A stretch of DNA of 61,861 bases from Sphaerosporella brunnea. Taxonomy: Eukaryota; Ascomycota; Pezizomycetes; Pezizales; Pyronemataceae. Below, piece after piece: positions 43,912-54,340 of the stretch; within the stretch, counting starts at the first letter, position 1, and each line of letters opens with the position of its first letter. The notes under the pieces are model-generated. The model did no database searches and had not been told where the DNA came from. It was given only the letters and a program-made list of their open reading frames with translations. The stretch spans positions 1 through 61,861 of the forward strand of contig VXIS01000291.1 of the NCBI GenBank assembly GCA_008704415.1. Direction: 5' to 3'. The position numbers and the translations under genes are program-made.

Positions 43912-45060
43912 CTAGATTTCCGCGTCGCCACCCTCCTCCTCCACCAGATCGTCCTCCTCCTGCACGCCATCAGGGAACAATCGCTCTGCAGCCGCCAGCT
44001 CCTTCCGGAGCACCAGCTCTATTGCCGATCGTGTGCATGATCACCTTCTCCTGATTATTCTTCATCTGCGTCAGGTACGCGTTCTGTTCCTTCAACTCCG
44101 TTCGCGGCCGCAAGCATCTCCTGCTGCTTGGCAGGTTGCGCTTGCAACTCTATCCTTTTGTGTCAGCTGGGTCTGAGAGCACTGCAGCTGCCCTTGGATC
44201 GTCGCGTTTGCTGTCTGCCATTTTTCGACGGCGCCGCGAGGTGGCGTTCTGTTTCTTCATTGAAGGCTCGCGAGGACGGAAGTTCGGTGGTCAGGTCTTG
44301 CAGCTGACCGTCTTTCTCGACCAGGGAGTGAATCTCAGTCCGCAAGTCTTGGACCTGGCGGTCTTTGTCGACCAGCGATAGCAACGTCCGAACGGCGCGC
44401 CTGCACCTGCCTGTCTGTGTCGGCAAGGCGCCCGCTGAATGATCCAACATCTGCGCCCAGGGCATCGATTTGCTAGTTCGCAGCGGGCGACTGTGTGAGC
44501 TGTGTTGGAAATAGTCCAAGAACGGAGGTCAAGCGTAGGAGATTATGGTGATGGGCTCGTAGATGATGGGAAGGTAAGTGTCTTGTCTCAGTCTAAGAGG
44601 CTAATCTAGGTACGGCGATATGCCCTTGAAAGCCTCACTCGATATCACTCTGTCCCGATCATAGCATGTCACTCCTCCGATCGCTGGCTCTCACTCGTCC
44701 TTATCCATGCCTTAAGCATGCCTAGAAAGCCAGTTTCCAACACGTTGGGCCTGGGCGGACTGCAGATCCTCCATCGCTGCCATCTTGCCCGGCGTCGCCG
44801 CCAGCTGGGCCAGGATGCGCTCCCGGTCGGCGATTATATCCGCCTGTTGCGCCTGCATATCTGCGAGCTGGGCCTGCAGGGCATTGATCTCGGTTCCCAT
44901 GTCCCGCTGCGCTTCCGCCGGAGGAGCACGTCGAGTACGGTAGCCTCCATCTCATCGCACTCCTCGCTTCGGGTTCCTGTGCCGTTGCGTTCCGGCTCGG
45001 GTTGGCCTGCTCAGTCCGCGGGATTTCCCACGTCAGCAGTCGATTCATCCGGTTGTGGCT
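43912..45060 (-). pseudogene. Broken gene for a coiled-coil protein with acidic tail
   Basis: Reading down the minus strand in changing frames gives, in order: ECDEMEATVLDVLLRRK near 44950; TEINALQAQLADMQAQQADI then ADRERILAQLAA (44720-44900); LLSLVDKDRQVQDLRTEIHS and LVEKDGQLQDLTTEL (44270-44400); KRIELQAQPAKQQEMLAA and LKEQNAYLTQMKNNQEKV (44060-44160); and a very acidic end, KELAAAERLFPDGVQEEDDL then VEEEGGDAEI, stopping at 43912. Heptad-like spacing throughout suggests a long coiled coil. At least three frame changes and a stop are needed, so it is presumably a pseudogene unless introns explain some of the shifts. It resembles the 8217-9446 gene in type only; I could not align the two. Confidence 0.45.
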
Positions 45061-45064
45061 GCAA

Positions 45065-46165
45065 CAAATCGCACCTGAGGCCGATTTCGAATCCCGCGAG
45101 GCAAGCGCATCGCAGTGTTATGCGCATCTTTCTTCCAGTTCGAGAGAGAGAGAGACCACGGCAGCCCCCCTCCCCCCCCCCGCGGCAAATCCACGTTCCA
45201 CGCGCGTGACGAGGCGTGTAGTTCAGCGTCTGCACCGAAGACCTCGGCGGACCTCGCTCGCGCGTTCAGCGCGACCACCAGCGTGTCTGGGCGTATCAGC
45301 CGGGCGCCAACAGACGAGCCGCGGGGAAACGCCGCGCGGGAGGGAGTGGGAGGGGACCCGGTGGAGGACCGGCGGTGGTGGACTCGGCCGTGTTGGCATT
45401 CTGGCTTGTTTCCGCGGAGGCCTGGCGGGTCCTGTCGGTTGAATAGGAGGTGCGGCCACATCCCCAACCGCCGGATGCGTCGCCAGGGTTAGGGTCATTC
45501 TGGCGAAGACGGATTATTTGCACACGTTTGACGGTGAATTTTGCGGCAGCGGTCTATCTATCCTCGCCTAGTGCACCGTAGACTCCAGAACGTAATCGCA
45601 ATGCATGGTAACCGGAGCAGAACGCCCAGCTTATATACGTCCAGTAGGGTTCTGTTGCTGGTTGAAGGCTTGGGCGTGAAGCAGACGGACATAAAGATGA
45701 GGATACGAGGAGGCGGAGGACATAGCACTCTCCCACGGCGCTGCCCACTATCCCAAAAAGCGCGCACCCAGTGACGACAGCATCGGAAGCGCTCTGCTCG
45801 CCTCCCGCTCTACAAAGACCTGTGCGCGTTTCTCGCCATCCCGCCGCGCGACAAATGCGCAAGCCACAGCCTGCGCCGTGAAGCCCCCAAATCTGTCGCC
45901 TGGAGGGCCGGAGCTGTAGCTCCGGGGGAGAGCAGGGCATGGCGAAGTTGGTCAAAGCCGTGACGGACATGATGAACGCGAAGCCGGAGCAGAACACCGT
46001 CTTTCCAGCCGAGTCTTTCGATGCGCTGCTGCACAGGATTTGCTTGGATGATGTGCGCAGCGAAAGAGAAGTTCCACAGTGGGTAATCCGATATCATTCG
46101 CTGCTCTTGCTAACCTTCGTGTGAAACCAGGATGGTGACGAAGGCAAATGCTCCCGGGAAAGATA
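45065..46165. other. No gene recognised
   Basis: GC-rich sequence with several long antisense-overlapping frames, as expected at this base composition. A short run of C (45170-45181) is the only simple repeat. Confidence 0.4.
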
Positions 46166-46167
46166 AT

Positions 46168-46566
46168 GCATCCGACGTTGAATGAAGACCGGTTCCCTTC
46201 AGTGGCACGAATCGCAACGGATTTCCTCGCTATCTGCGCTTCAAGTGTTCCCTGTGAACAGCTCTTCTCTGTGTACGTTTGGACACCAGCAAGCCACTGA
46301 TGTTTTGTGACCTCTGACGCTGTTTGCGAGAATTTAGAGCTGGCGATATTATCACAAAGACCCGGAACTGTCTCTTGGAGGGGTCAAGCAGCACCTTATT
46401 GCTGCTTAAGCGCTGGCTCAATCAAACCGATCTCAAACCGTGGGAAACGTGGGGTTATGACGGCCCTGATGATGTGCAGGTGCCAGCTGGAGAAAGTGCG
46501 GCGGGTGAGGTGATAGCGATCATGACGCCCCGCAGAGTGCAGATTCCGCCGTTCAGGAAGCTCTGA
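46168..46566 (+). pseudogene. hAT-C transposase C-terminus (two exons)
   Basis: The first exon part reads RFPSVARIATDFLAICASSV then PCEQLFSV up to 46272. A 65-base GT-AG intron (46273-46337) joins it to AGDIITKTRNCLLEGSSSTL then LLLKRWLNQTDLKPWETWGY, which ends at a stop at 46566. Splicing creates LFSVAGDIIT, the core of the hAT dimerisation domain. The zinc finger and catalytic parts are absent. The tail (GPDDVQVPAG and on) diverges from the 52 kb copy. A non-functional remnant. Confidence 0.7.
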
Positions 46567-46724
46567 ACTCGTCAGAGCTGTCGGACCTTTCAGATTGATC
46601 TGCACAGATTGATACAATGTACAGTTCACCCAAATACCTACCATTCGCTACGCCTTTTCTCTGAACTGTGGACGGCTCGAGCCTACACTCCGGCTCGAAT
46701 CGAGCCGGCCCGTGTCCATCACTA
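46168..46724 (+). mobile_element. hAT-C element, 5'-truncated copy
   Basis: This contains the last two exons of a hAT transposase and ends with GCCCGTGTCCATCACTA at 46724, the mirror of the TAGTGATGGACAC terminus at 52249. The left TIR is not present. It is close in sequence to the 52 kb copy over coding and terminal regions. Confidence 0.7.
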
Positions 46725-46729
46725 CCTCA

Positions 46730-47695
46730 TCGTAGATGCTGCAATGTAGAAATTGTTTCCAGCAATGGAAGGCAACACAAATCAGACGAAAAAACGACTG
46801 TTGTTCATCGTCGGATACAACTATATCGTTGGTTTAATGTATACTTGCAACACTGCATCATGGGCAGAATTCGCTTCCAAACTACCCGGGCTATATCAAA
46901 GTGACTCTTGCAGTGCGGCTTGAAGCTGGGAGTGACCATCAAATGTTCACACTGGGTATCCTTAGCAGCGATTCGCCGCTGCGATGTAACCAGAAGGCTT
47001 TTCCGCAGAGACTAAGGCCGCTTGCACAAACTGTGTGGTTGGGAGAGTTGAAAAGATATTCCTTGAAATACCTTCGACTGTGCCGGGTATATGCTATAAT
47101 GTTAGCCTCGCAGTCAATTCTGGGAATAAATGTTATATCTGGGCATAACTGTTAAATTTCGCCTCTGATTGGAGGCTTCGGCCACCCACCGAATTCATAA
47201 ATCTGCAAACAGCAGCGCACATGAGAAGGCCCTACCAGTAGGATAGCCCGTTCTTGCGTTGCCTTTACCTGTGTCGTTGGACACTCTAAAGGGTGGGGGC
47301 TTCCATGCTGCTCGCGCCTACTGGAGGGCCTGCTGGGTATCGAATCTCGAGGTAGAAAGAGCTTTCCAGCTTGATTTAGAAAACAGTTTTTGAGACAGAA
47401 ACTATCCCAATTGTGCTTCACGGATTTCCAATCGTGCTTGCAGAGATAGAGCATCCAAACTGAGATCTCCGAGCCCCTCTGGATGCTTCTCTGCGGTGCT
47501 TGATTCTCCAGATACATTCTGCTGCACCACCGTCACAGACCTGTCCACAGAATGTGCAACGCATCGGACACCTTCTTAGGGACGTGGGGTGCTTGCGAGA
47601 AAGTAAGGCAAGCTGGGGGTGCGTGAGGACCCGCTGTCAACTCAATTGCCACCCAGTCTTTGGTCCAACCATTGTTCGCCAAATTTAAGACAGTA
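46730..47695. other. No gene recognised
   Basis: Frames of 60-121 codons without motifs on both strands (for example 46901-47155 plus, 47152-47517 minus). Nothing further is supported. Confidence 0.4.
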
Positions 47696-47700
47696 TGCGG

Positions 47701-48996
47701 CAGGGCGGTCAAAGGTCCGGCCAGTCGGGCTTTGAGTGCGGCCTCAACCGGACTGATTGAAACGGGCTTTTGAAATCTCGGCCCGTTTGGACCAGGCTTT
47801 TCGGATCGAGACACAGACGCCTACAGGCAGTGTTCTCAATAGCCGGCCCAAAAAGCCCGGGCTGGCTGGCTGTGGGCTGCGTCTTTGTATGTAAAAGTCG
47901 CGAATTGGTACAGAGTGATAACCAGTGAAGTCCATTCTTCATACCCGAGCAACAGCTCATGCAGCCCACAGCCAGCCGGCCGGGCTGCGAGTTGAACAGC
48001 CGGGCTGGCTTTTTGATCAGCCCAACGCAGCCCAATGCAGCCAGCCCGGCTGGCTGGCTATTGAGAACACTGCCTACAGGCGCCCCACAGGCACGGAAAT
48101 TTCGGGCGCCCGGGGGGCCCGCCAGGCATCTGGGTTTTTTTGCTTAGATACATCAGGAAACATGAAGATTCCAAAGCTACCCGTCCATCTCTGCTGCCCG
48201 CTGTTCCAGGTCACTCAGTATACGCTCAACCGGATGAATGTTTGAACCCGCCGCGTATACAAGACTTTCACCCGCCCAGGATTTGAGGGATTCTATGGCT
48301 TCAATAACATCGTCTCCCAAGGAGCCACGCTGATCGGTAATGGTGTATCAACCCCTAGAAACTGTTAGCTGGCGCAACAACACCGGAACACTGTGTGGAC
48401 TCTCGCTCAAGGGCCATGCGATTGCAGGGCAATGAGTACGGGAAAACAACCGCAGGCCATCTGTAAGCGGTAGTGGTGATAGCATAGCGGCACGAAACAA
48501 CGTCAGAAGAGTGCAGCACTACACTCAAACTGCTCACGGACGCTCTTCTGCCACGCTCCATAGGTTTCGAAATCTTTGGATTTGTGGGCATAACGTCAGA
48601 AATATCAATCCGCCTCTCTTCCGACCTGTATTTTTTGGTTAAAGAGCGTCGCACTTGAGAGATTTGTGAGCAAAACGACAGCATCTCCGCTCCGCCGTAT
48701 TCCGATTCTCGTCCGACCTGTTGTATTTGGAGTTGATCGACAAGTCTTGATATCGATCGACGTTTTAGCTGCGGCGGACCAGCGCCGAAAGATTAGCGCT
48801 TTTAGTCCCCTCGAGTTCGGCGCAACGACGACCCGATCTGCACTCCGATACCGGGCCCCGGGCGGGATCAATTAGATACCCAGGTTTTTGGTATTCCGCC
48901 GCGAACCTGTCGGGCTCTCCACATCTTCGGCCCGACCAGACCCACTACGTGGGGCCCCGTTTGACCTGGCGGCCGGCCGGACTATTGACCGCCCTG
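47701..48996 (+). mobile_element. hAT-A element carrying a nested MITE
   Basis: It starts CAGGGCGGTCAAAGGTCC and ends with the mirror of CAGGGCGGTCAATAGTCC. The interior shares GGCCCGTTTGGACCAGGC and CTACAGGCGCC with the other hAT-A copies, and a later block (CAAAACGACAGCATCTCCGC) with 55.9-56.1 kb. The two flanking octamers are GTATGCGG on the left and GTTTCATT on the right; they do not match. The right one equals the flank of the inverted copy at 54340. Without the nested insertion the element would be about 1.04 kb. No transposase is encoded. Confidence 0.75.
47828..48072 (+). mobile_element. hAT-type MITE with perfect TIR and 8-base TSD
   Basis: 245 bases with perfect 17-base inverted ends CAGTGTTCTCAATAGCC and an 8-base direct repeat CCTACAGG on both sides (47820-47827 and 48073-48080). 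The inner arms are rich in GGCTGG/CCAGCC and mirror each other (GGCTGTGGGCTGCGT against GCAGCCCACAGCC), so the transcript could fold into a long hairpin. It is inserted in the hAT-A copy 47701-48996, hence younger. Its terminus resembles that of the 39637 MITE (CAGTGTTTCTCAACGGCC). Confidence 0.92.
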
Positions 48997-48997
48997 G

Positions 48998-49355
48998 TTT
49001 CATTCGAGAAAACGCGGGCTTACATGGCCAGGTTGTACAATACAATTGTGCGGAGGAGAGCCTGCATGTTAAGCACGATTGTGCAACACGTCACAGCAAA
49101 CGGACGCTGTGGTTCACACGCTCAACGTTTCGCCAAATATAACTATGTCTTGCAGTCGCGTAGGTGGGCATTTATCATGCCAGAGTCTATATCAGCCTTG
49201 CGCAGTCCTTTTCAGTCGAGGCGGGTCGAACTGTCCACGCAGTCCGACACGAAAGCAAATGTACCCTTTGATCGCCAAACCACTGGCACTCTGTACCCTA
49301 ACCCTGAACCCGACGGCGCGATAACTCGGGCGGTCGTGTGATCATCAAAATCGGG
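48998..49355. other. Upstream region of the 49412 gene
   Basis: The left part follows the hAT-A end. A short CCCTAACCCTGAACCC stretch near 49297 is telomere-like but imperfect. No other gene is supported. Confidence 0.35.
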
Positions 49356-49364
49356 GTATTTAAG
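49356..49364 (+). promoter_or_regulatory. TATA-like element upstream of the 49412 gene
   Basis: GGTATTTAA about 50 bases before the ATG, followed by an A/C-rich leader (CCAATCAACTACAACATGG). The arrangement resembles that of the 26746 paralogue. Confidence 0.4.
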
Positions 49365-49411
49365 CAACCACCACCCTTTCTTGAGCAACCCATCATCCAA
49401 TCAACTACAAC

Positions 49412-50259
49412 ATGGCGACCCCGACAAACTTGCAGCTCGCACTAGACGCATATTCCCTTGCCGTCCAACAGTACGGCAAGGTCGCGGACCGGCTCCCTGC
49501 GGCCATGCGACCGGTACCATTGGACCGCTTCAAACATCGCGGAAACATCTTTGCTATCAAGCGTCGAACCGAGGAGGTGGCCAAAGCCACAGCGCGCCTC
49601 CGGAAGGCGGCGCGCGGCCCCCAGTTGCTCGCAGGAACGTCCGCCGGCACCGACGGGAAGGAAGTAAGTTGCGATCCCACCTGGCTGTGTTCGCGCACTG
49701 ACCATTTGTTCACAGACTTCACCGGAGACCTCCAATGCAAAGAGCACCGCCGCCGAACCCGTCAAGAAAGTAAGTTGCAATGATACCACCTGCCTGTGTT
49801 CGCGCGCTGACCGGTTGTCCTCAGACCTCCGATGCTAACCCCGCGGCGGGGAACGCTGGCTCAGCGCATGCTGTCGTTGAACCAGTCGTGCACAGTCCCA
49901 AGCCCACTAGACACCGTGGGGGCGATCCTGACAGCGCCCGGGAGCGCCACACCGTTGGGGTGCAGGCCCCTGATAGGGTGTGGCCACCCGACGCGCAGAT
50001 CGCCGAGGAAAACCGGGCCAGCCCCAGCGACGACCGGACCCAGCTGTTCACCTACGACGAGGTTCAGCTGCTGATCCGCATCGCCTCTTCCTCGCCCAAC
50101 GCGGCGGGTATCTGCGCCCGGCGCATCGGCGAAATGAAGAGCCACGGGGCTGGACTAGAGGACATCAAGGATGTCCTCCAGACGGTCATTCGCTGGGTGG
50201 ATGGCGGTGGGTCTGCAAATGGCCGTGAAGGTGGTAGAAATACAGAGGATGGAGCATAA
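49412..50259 (+). CDS. Hypothetical protein, paralogue of the 26746 product, three exons
   Basis: Exons 49412-49663, 49716-49769 and 49825-50259, all joined in phase 0, give a 246-residue product. The N-terminal block (LQLALDAYSLAVQQYGKVAD, RPVPLDRFKHRGNIFAIKRR) and the C-terminal block (DEVQLLIRIASSSPNAAGIC, then GLEDIKDVLQTVIRWV) match the 248-residue protein at 26746-27492. The middle is divergent, Pro/Ala/His-rich and probably disordered. The two introns (52 and 55 bases) are close copies of each other, and the coding sequence right after each starts with Thr-Ser, suggesting a tandem duplication within the gene. Skipping the splicing would lead to stops, so splicing is very likely. No known domain; role unknown. 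The gene lies between a hAT-A element and a hAT-C element. Confidence 0.72.
49664..49715 (+). other. Intron 1 of the 49412 gene
   Basis: 52 bases, GTAAGTTGCGATCCCACC at the start and TTGTTCACAG at the end. By eye about 44 of 52 aligned bases agree with intron 2. Confidence 0.8.
49770..49824 (+). other. Intron 2 of the 49412 gene
   Basis: 55 bases, GTAAGTTGCAATGATACCAC at the start and TTGTCCTCAG at the end. It shares CTGTGTTCGCGC and CTGACC with intron 1 at the same positions. The exon between the two is only 54 bases. Confidence 0.8.
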
Positions 50260-50264
50260 GGGGC

Positions 50265-51655
50265 TTTGCACGTATGGTCCGTAGAACTCGGCGGCGAACC
50301 AGGCTTGCCTGGAACATTACGCAATTTACATCATGAAAATTTGAATTCGGCATTGAGATCCATCCGCCTAACCCGCGCCATTCCATGTTATGTCGGTTTT
50401 CGTTCGCAGCCAGGCATATATTTTTCCGGCGCCTGCGAACCATCACCACTGACCCCAAGCTCATCCCCTTCTGTATCCTGTCGCCCCCTTCCCGACGTTC
50501 GAGGGCCCTTGAATATCCAAGAAAGGGCGCCGGTCCACACTGCCGCTTCGACCCATGATCTCGATCAACGTCCGATATATGAATCTAAGCTCGAATAGAA
50601 GGTAGAAATAAGACGCTGATTTGGTCTGTCGCACCCCTGCCGCTCATCGCAGTTCGTGCTTTTGTAGGTGTTCCATCCCCCGTCTATCGACAAGCATGGC
50701 AGGTCGGTACCTCTGTTTGCCGGTTTCACCCTGCTCGACGTTTTGTGCGGAAACCTGGGATGTCGTCCACTGCCGCACACCATCCTCCACCGCCGCCCGA
50801 TACAACCAGTGCTCCGGCTGCTGCCGACGGGGCAGTGCGTCTGAACTGAATTCAATGCGATCAACTTGATAGGACCCCGAAATCATTCAGCGTACGTGGG
50901 ACTAGCTGATATATCGAATTCTTTCCTTGACTTTTGTGTTCAGGGAATGCTGTTCTGTTTAGCTGCTCTCTGGTCCTCGGAGTTGACCGGGTCGGGCGGC
51001 GAAAAAGCAGCTAGTCGCGAACACTATGTGTCCGGAGCGATCCACATGATCGAGTCAAAGTCGGGATTCACAACTCTGCCGCGTGGCGGTGTTTCTTGTA
51101 TCAGCTGAAGGTGGACGTTGCGGGCGATCCGCCTGATATCAACCCGCTCCCCCGCTCACCCTGTTCCAATGGTTTCTGCAGCCGCCATCGCAGGTACCCC
51201 GAGAACCGCGTTTCCGACTGCTCGCGCACCGACGAGTGCCCTCCGTAACGCCCAAAAAAGCCACACATCAATCCTATATCACTTCGTGTCCACGGTGCTG
51301 CTCTATCTCCGATGGATGGTTCCCTCCCACCCAATCGAGACTTGAAGGTCGACACTACCCTGCCGCTGCCAACGCGGGAAGACGGATTGGGTAGTTTCGT
51401 TGAACGGCTCCCCGGCGGAATGATTGCACCTCGTTAGTCGGGCACGAGAGGTATGGAAGTGTTACGTGTGACATGTAGTAGGACGACAAAGCACACAGCG
51501 GCCAACCCCGGGGTCAGATTCATAGTGCTGGGGCTGGGTGACACTGGGAGCCTCGTCCATGTCACGCTGAATGTTTATGCTGTCGTCAGCACCGTTCAGT
51601 TCATTCGAAATTCCACCCCATCGTCACCACCGGAATTCTGATGGCCACAACATTC
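50265..51655. other. No gene recognised
   Basis: Short frames only on both strands. Nothing repetitive was identified. Confidence 0.4.
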
Positions 51656-51659
51656 GCCG

Positions 51660-52289
51660 TTGACGGTGGAGGCCGTCGAACGGCGTGTGCAGCCACGAAC
51701 GGGCGTCTACGGCCCGTGTGTGCTCAAGCTTCACGTTTCCAGCCACTCACCCCTCATGGCACGCCGACGCGCCGCTGTCCCGCGCGCATGGTGTCTAGGC
51801 AACCAGGGCTCGAGACGCGTGGGGCCGTTACAAGGCGACCAAAACACTATGTTCCCATCGTGCCAGGAAATGGCCGTCTCGGAGGCGGACAGGCAGGTTT
51901 TCGTTTGCTGTGCCGAAGCAGTTGGGTGTGGCTACCCGGTTATGACGCCCAGTCATAAAGCGCATAAACAACCGCCCAGCCCGACAGTGCAGCCTGTAAA
52001 ACAAGCGAGAACGATCTCCCCTCTCCCCTCTCTTATGCTTTCGAAACATGCGGGACCAAGCACTGCTTGGGTCTCGATGCGACGAGACCCGGAAACGCAA
52101 CCAGCACCCGGCAACCCAGAGGATGATGCCCCTCCCAGTGGAGGGACGGCGCCCGAAGGGGGAGGGAAGAAGGTTGAAAGAATGAAACCTAGACGGCCCT
52201 CGGGCTACTCAACGGAAAAAGACAAGCGGGGAAGCGCGACCTCCTCGGTAGTGATGGACACAAGCCGGCTCGAGCCCGGTGAATTTTGA
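51660..52289 (+). CDS. Uncertain ORF ending inside a hAT terminus
   Basis: A 209-codon frame. The first half has scattered Cys (VFVCCAEAVGCGYP near residues 80-93). The second half is Pro/Gly/Lys-rich (PPSGGTAPEGGGKKVERMKP) and looks disordered. The last 13 or so residues are encoded by the left end of the hAT-C element starting at 52249, so if this is a gene its 3' end was replaced by the insertion. No family is recognised and it may be spurious. Confidence 0.3.
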   Translation: MTVEAVERRVQPRTGVYGPCVLKLHVSSHSPLMARRRAAVPRAWCLGNQGSRRVGPLQGDQNTMFPSCQEMAVSEADRQVFVCCAEAVGCGYPVMTPSHKAHKQPPSPTVQPVKQARTISPLPSLMLSKHAGPSTAWVSMRRDPETQPAPGNPEDDAPPSGGTAPEGGGKKVERMKPRRPSGYSTEKDKRGSATSSVVMDTSRLEPGEF

Positions 52290-53037
52290 GCTCGAGCTGG
52301 CTCGAGCTTTTAAATAGAATTGTGTTCGTTTTGTGGACGTGCCTGATCTCAGATATCACTCAAGCGGGACCATCTCAACCCATCCCATCATCGCTGTAGG
52401 GTTGGAAACGTAGGTTTGTGAGTGAGGGGGGATGTCGCGGGTCGGGTTGGGTTCATCTTGTAAATAGTAGGTCGCGAGCACCGCTTCCCTTCCCTCGCAC
52501 GCATGGCAAGGGATTACCTCGCCATCTGTGCGTCAAGTGTTCCGTGTGAGCAGCTCTTCTCTGTGTAAGTTTGAATTTTGCCGAGCCTCGTTTGCCCACA
52601 TCCGCTGATCAACGATGCAGTGCTGGCGATATCATCACGAACACGCGGAACCGTCTGCTGGAGGAGTCCAGCAACACGTTGTTACTGCTTAAGCATTGGT
52701 TGAAGGAAACTGACGTCCAGCCATGGGAAAAGTGGGGGTATGAACCTGAAGACACCGCGGCGGACCCTTCAGCCAGACATCGTGAGGGCATTTCGGGAGA
52801 CGGGGCCGGGCCAGAGAGCAATAGTGACAATGACGCCCCGGAGGGGGCAGATTCAGCTGCCGAGGACGCTTTGAACTCCTCCTCAGGGCTGTCAGACATC
52901 TCCGATTGATAGCTTGTAAACGCTTACGGAATCTACAGAGTCCCACCAATCGTTTCCCTCGTGGCTTAAACCGTTGCATGGCCCGAGCCCACGAGCCGAG
53001 CCCGGCAATCTGACGAGCCGGCTGGTGTCCATCACTA
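52249..53037 (+). mobile_element. hAT-C element, internally deleted copy with both ends
   Basis: The left end TAGTGATGGACACAAGCCGG is mirrored by the right end (reverse complement TAGTGATGGACACCAGCCGG). GGCTCGAG/CTCGAGCC blocks follow on the left and GAGCCGAGCCC on the right. In between lies only the C-terminal part of the transposase. The flanking octamers (CTCCTCGG and CTTGTGAC) differ, so the target duplication is lost or the ends were rearranged. Confidence 0.75.
52475..52909 (+). pseudogene. hAT-C transposase C-terminus (two exons)
   Basis: RFPSLARMARDYLAICASSV then PCEQLFSV lead to a 56-base intron (52565-52620, GTAAGT to TGCAG). The second exon gives AGDIITNTRNRLLEESSNTL, LLLKHWLKETDVQPWEKWGY and an acidic Ser/Asp-rich tail to the stop at 52909. 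The dimerisation motif is complete and in frame across the intron. All upstream domains have been deleted. It is very similar to the 46 kb fragment, including intron position. Confidence 0.78.
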
Positions 53038-53049
53038 CTTGTGACTGAA

Positions 53050-54070
53050 TTGATTTTGTATAGCTGCTTGGACCGCACGTGGCTTTGTGGCTCGGATAAT
53101 TGCGAGCACATGGGGTACCGCCTCCTCAAAAAATCTCTGTGTGCTTGCTGGTGCTCGTTCCTGCTTTCCTGTCCTGATGCAAGGCATTTATAACAGTCAC
53201 TGGTACCTGTAAACAGTCAGTGCAGAACCAGTTTATTCAAGGTTCCAATTTCGCTAACCTTTTCCTGATTATATTTCCACATCGCTCTGACGTTGAATTC
53301 GCAGTTCTTAGAATCCCTACAACGAACAACATCTCGCTGTCTATCCGGTTTTTCAAACTGATGAGAAACAGCCCATTTGCTAAGCGCCGCTTTGAAGTCT
53401 TGAAAATTATGAAATTGCTGTCCAACAACCTGTACCAGCGGGGAAGGGAGCGACGGAGCAGGCGGTTCAATGCGCCGTGTTTGCTGGCGCGCGCGGTGAG
53501 CGAGGGCTCCGAATCTTAGTGTATCGCTCGGTCAACCCATCGGGTGCTCGCTTAAGAAAACCCACATAATATTATTGGGGGGAGGGTATGCAGCATAATA
53601 AGGAATTTGTAGTGTCAATCCACAAATTACGCCTCTCGCGGAGGGTATCCTGCATATTAGCAGTAAAACAGAAACAAGCGTAAAACAATAACACCATGCT
53701 TACGACGCCGCAACGACCCCGCAAAGTCCAGGCATCGCTTCAGGAACGTGCAGACAAAGCAATTGCGGGATCCACAAGAACTCCCTCCGCAACCGCAAAG
53801 ACCGCCGTTCCCGCGCAACTACCCGAAGCCCCCTGCGATGTGTGAACCTGCAGTGTAGATGCGGAGAACGAAATGCGATACTTGGTTGACCATGGCGATC
53901 GGAACAAGGCATCAGGAGGCACCGCGGACGTCATTTAGATCGCATAACACCGTGTTCCGGTGTTGTTGCGCCAGCTATAAGGTGTGCAGTTTTTCCGCTG
54001 TCCGTCATCCACTCCCGCGTCTACAACCGCACATCGAGCAGACATCGCATCACATTCAAACTGCCAGTAA
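53050..54070. other. No gene recognised
   Basis: Near 53576-53690 two short direct repeats of GGAGGGTATgCaGCATAat type occur about 65 bases apart. Frames (53220-53519 plus, 53700-53912 minus) have no motifs. Confidence 0.4.
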
Positions 54071-54074
54071 GTTC

Positions 54075-54340
54075 TCAGGGTACAAAGATTCATCAGGTTG
54101 AGCGTATGCTGAGTGACGTCGAGCAGCGGGCGGCAGAGATGGACGGGTAGCTTTGGAATCTTCATATTTCTTGATGTATATAAGCAAAAAAAACCCCAGA
54201 TGCCTGGCGGGCGCCTGTAGGCGTCTGGGTCTCGACCCGAAAAGCCTGGTCCAAACGGGCCGAGATTTCAAAAGCCCGTTTCGATCAGTCCGGTTCAGGC
54301 CGCACTCAAAGCCAGACTGGCCGGACTTTTGACCGCCCTG
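54075..54340 (-). mobile_element. hAT-A element, inverted and truncated
   Basis: Read on the minus strand it starts at 54340 with CAGGGCGGTCAAAAGTCC. It continues almost identically to the left part of the 47701 copy (CTTTTGAAATCTCGGCCCG, TTTGGACCAGGCTTTTCGG), but without the nested MITE. The other end of the element is missing. The outer flank 54341-54348, in element orientation GTTTCATT, equals the right flank of the 47701-48996 element. Confidence 0.8.

Noticed and set aside
45045..45498. Several overlapping ORFs around 45.0-45.5 kb
   Set aside because: Open frames occur on both strands at once, as expected from high GC; only the coiled-coil pattern below 45.06 kb is coherent.
49290..49315. 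Telomere repeat near 49.3 kb
   Set aside because: CCCTAACCCTGAACCC contains a mismatch and only two units, too short to separate from chance.
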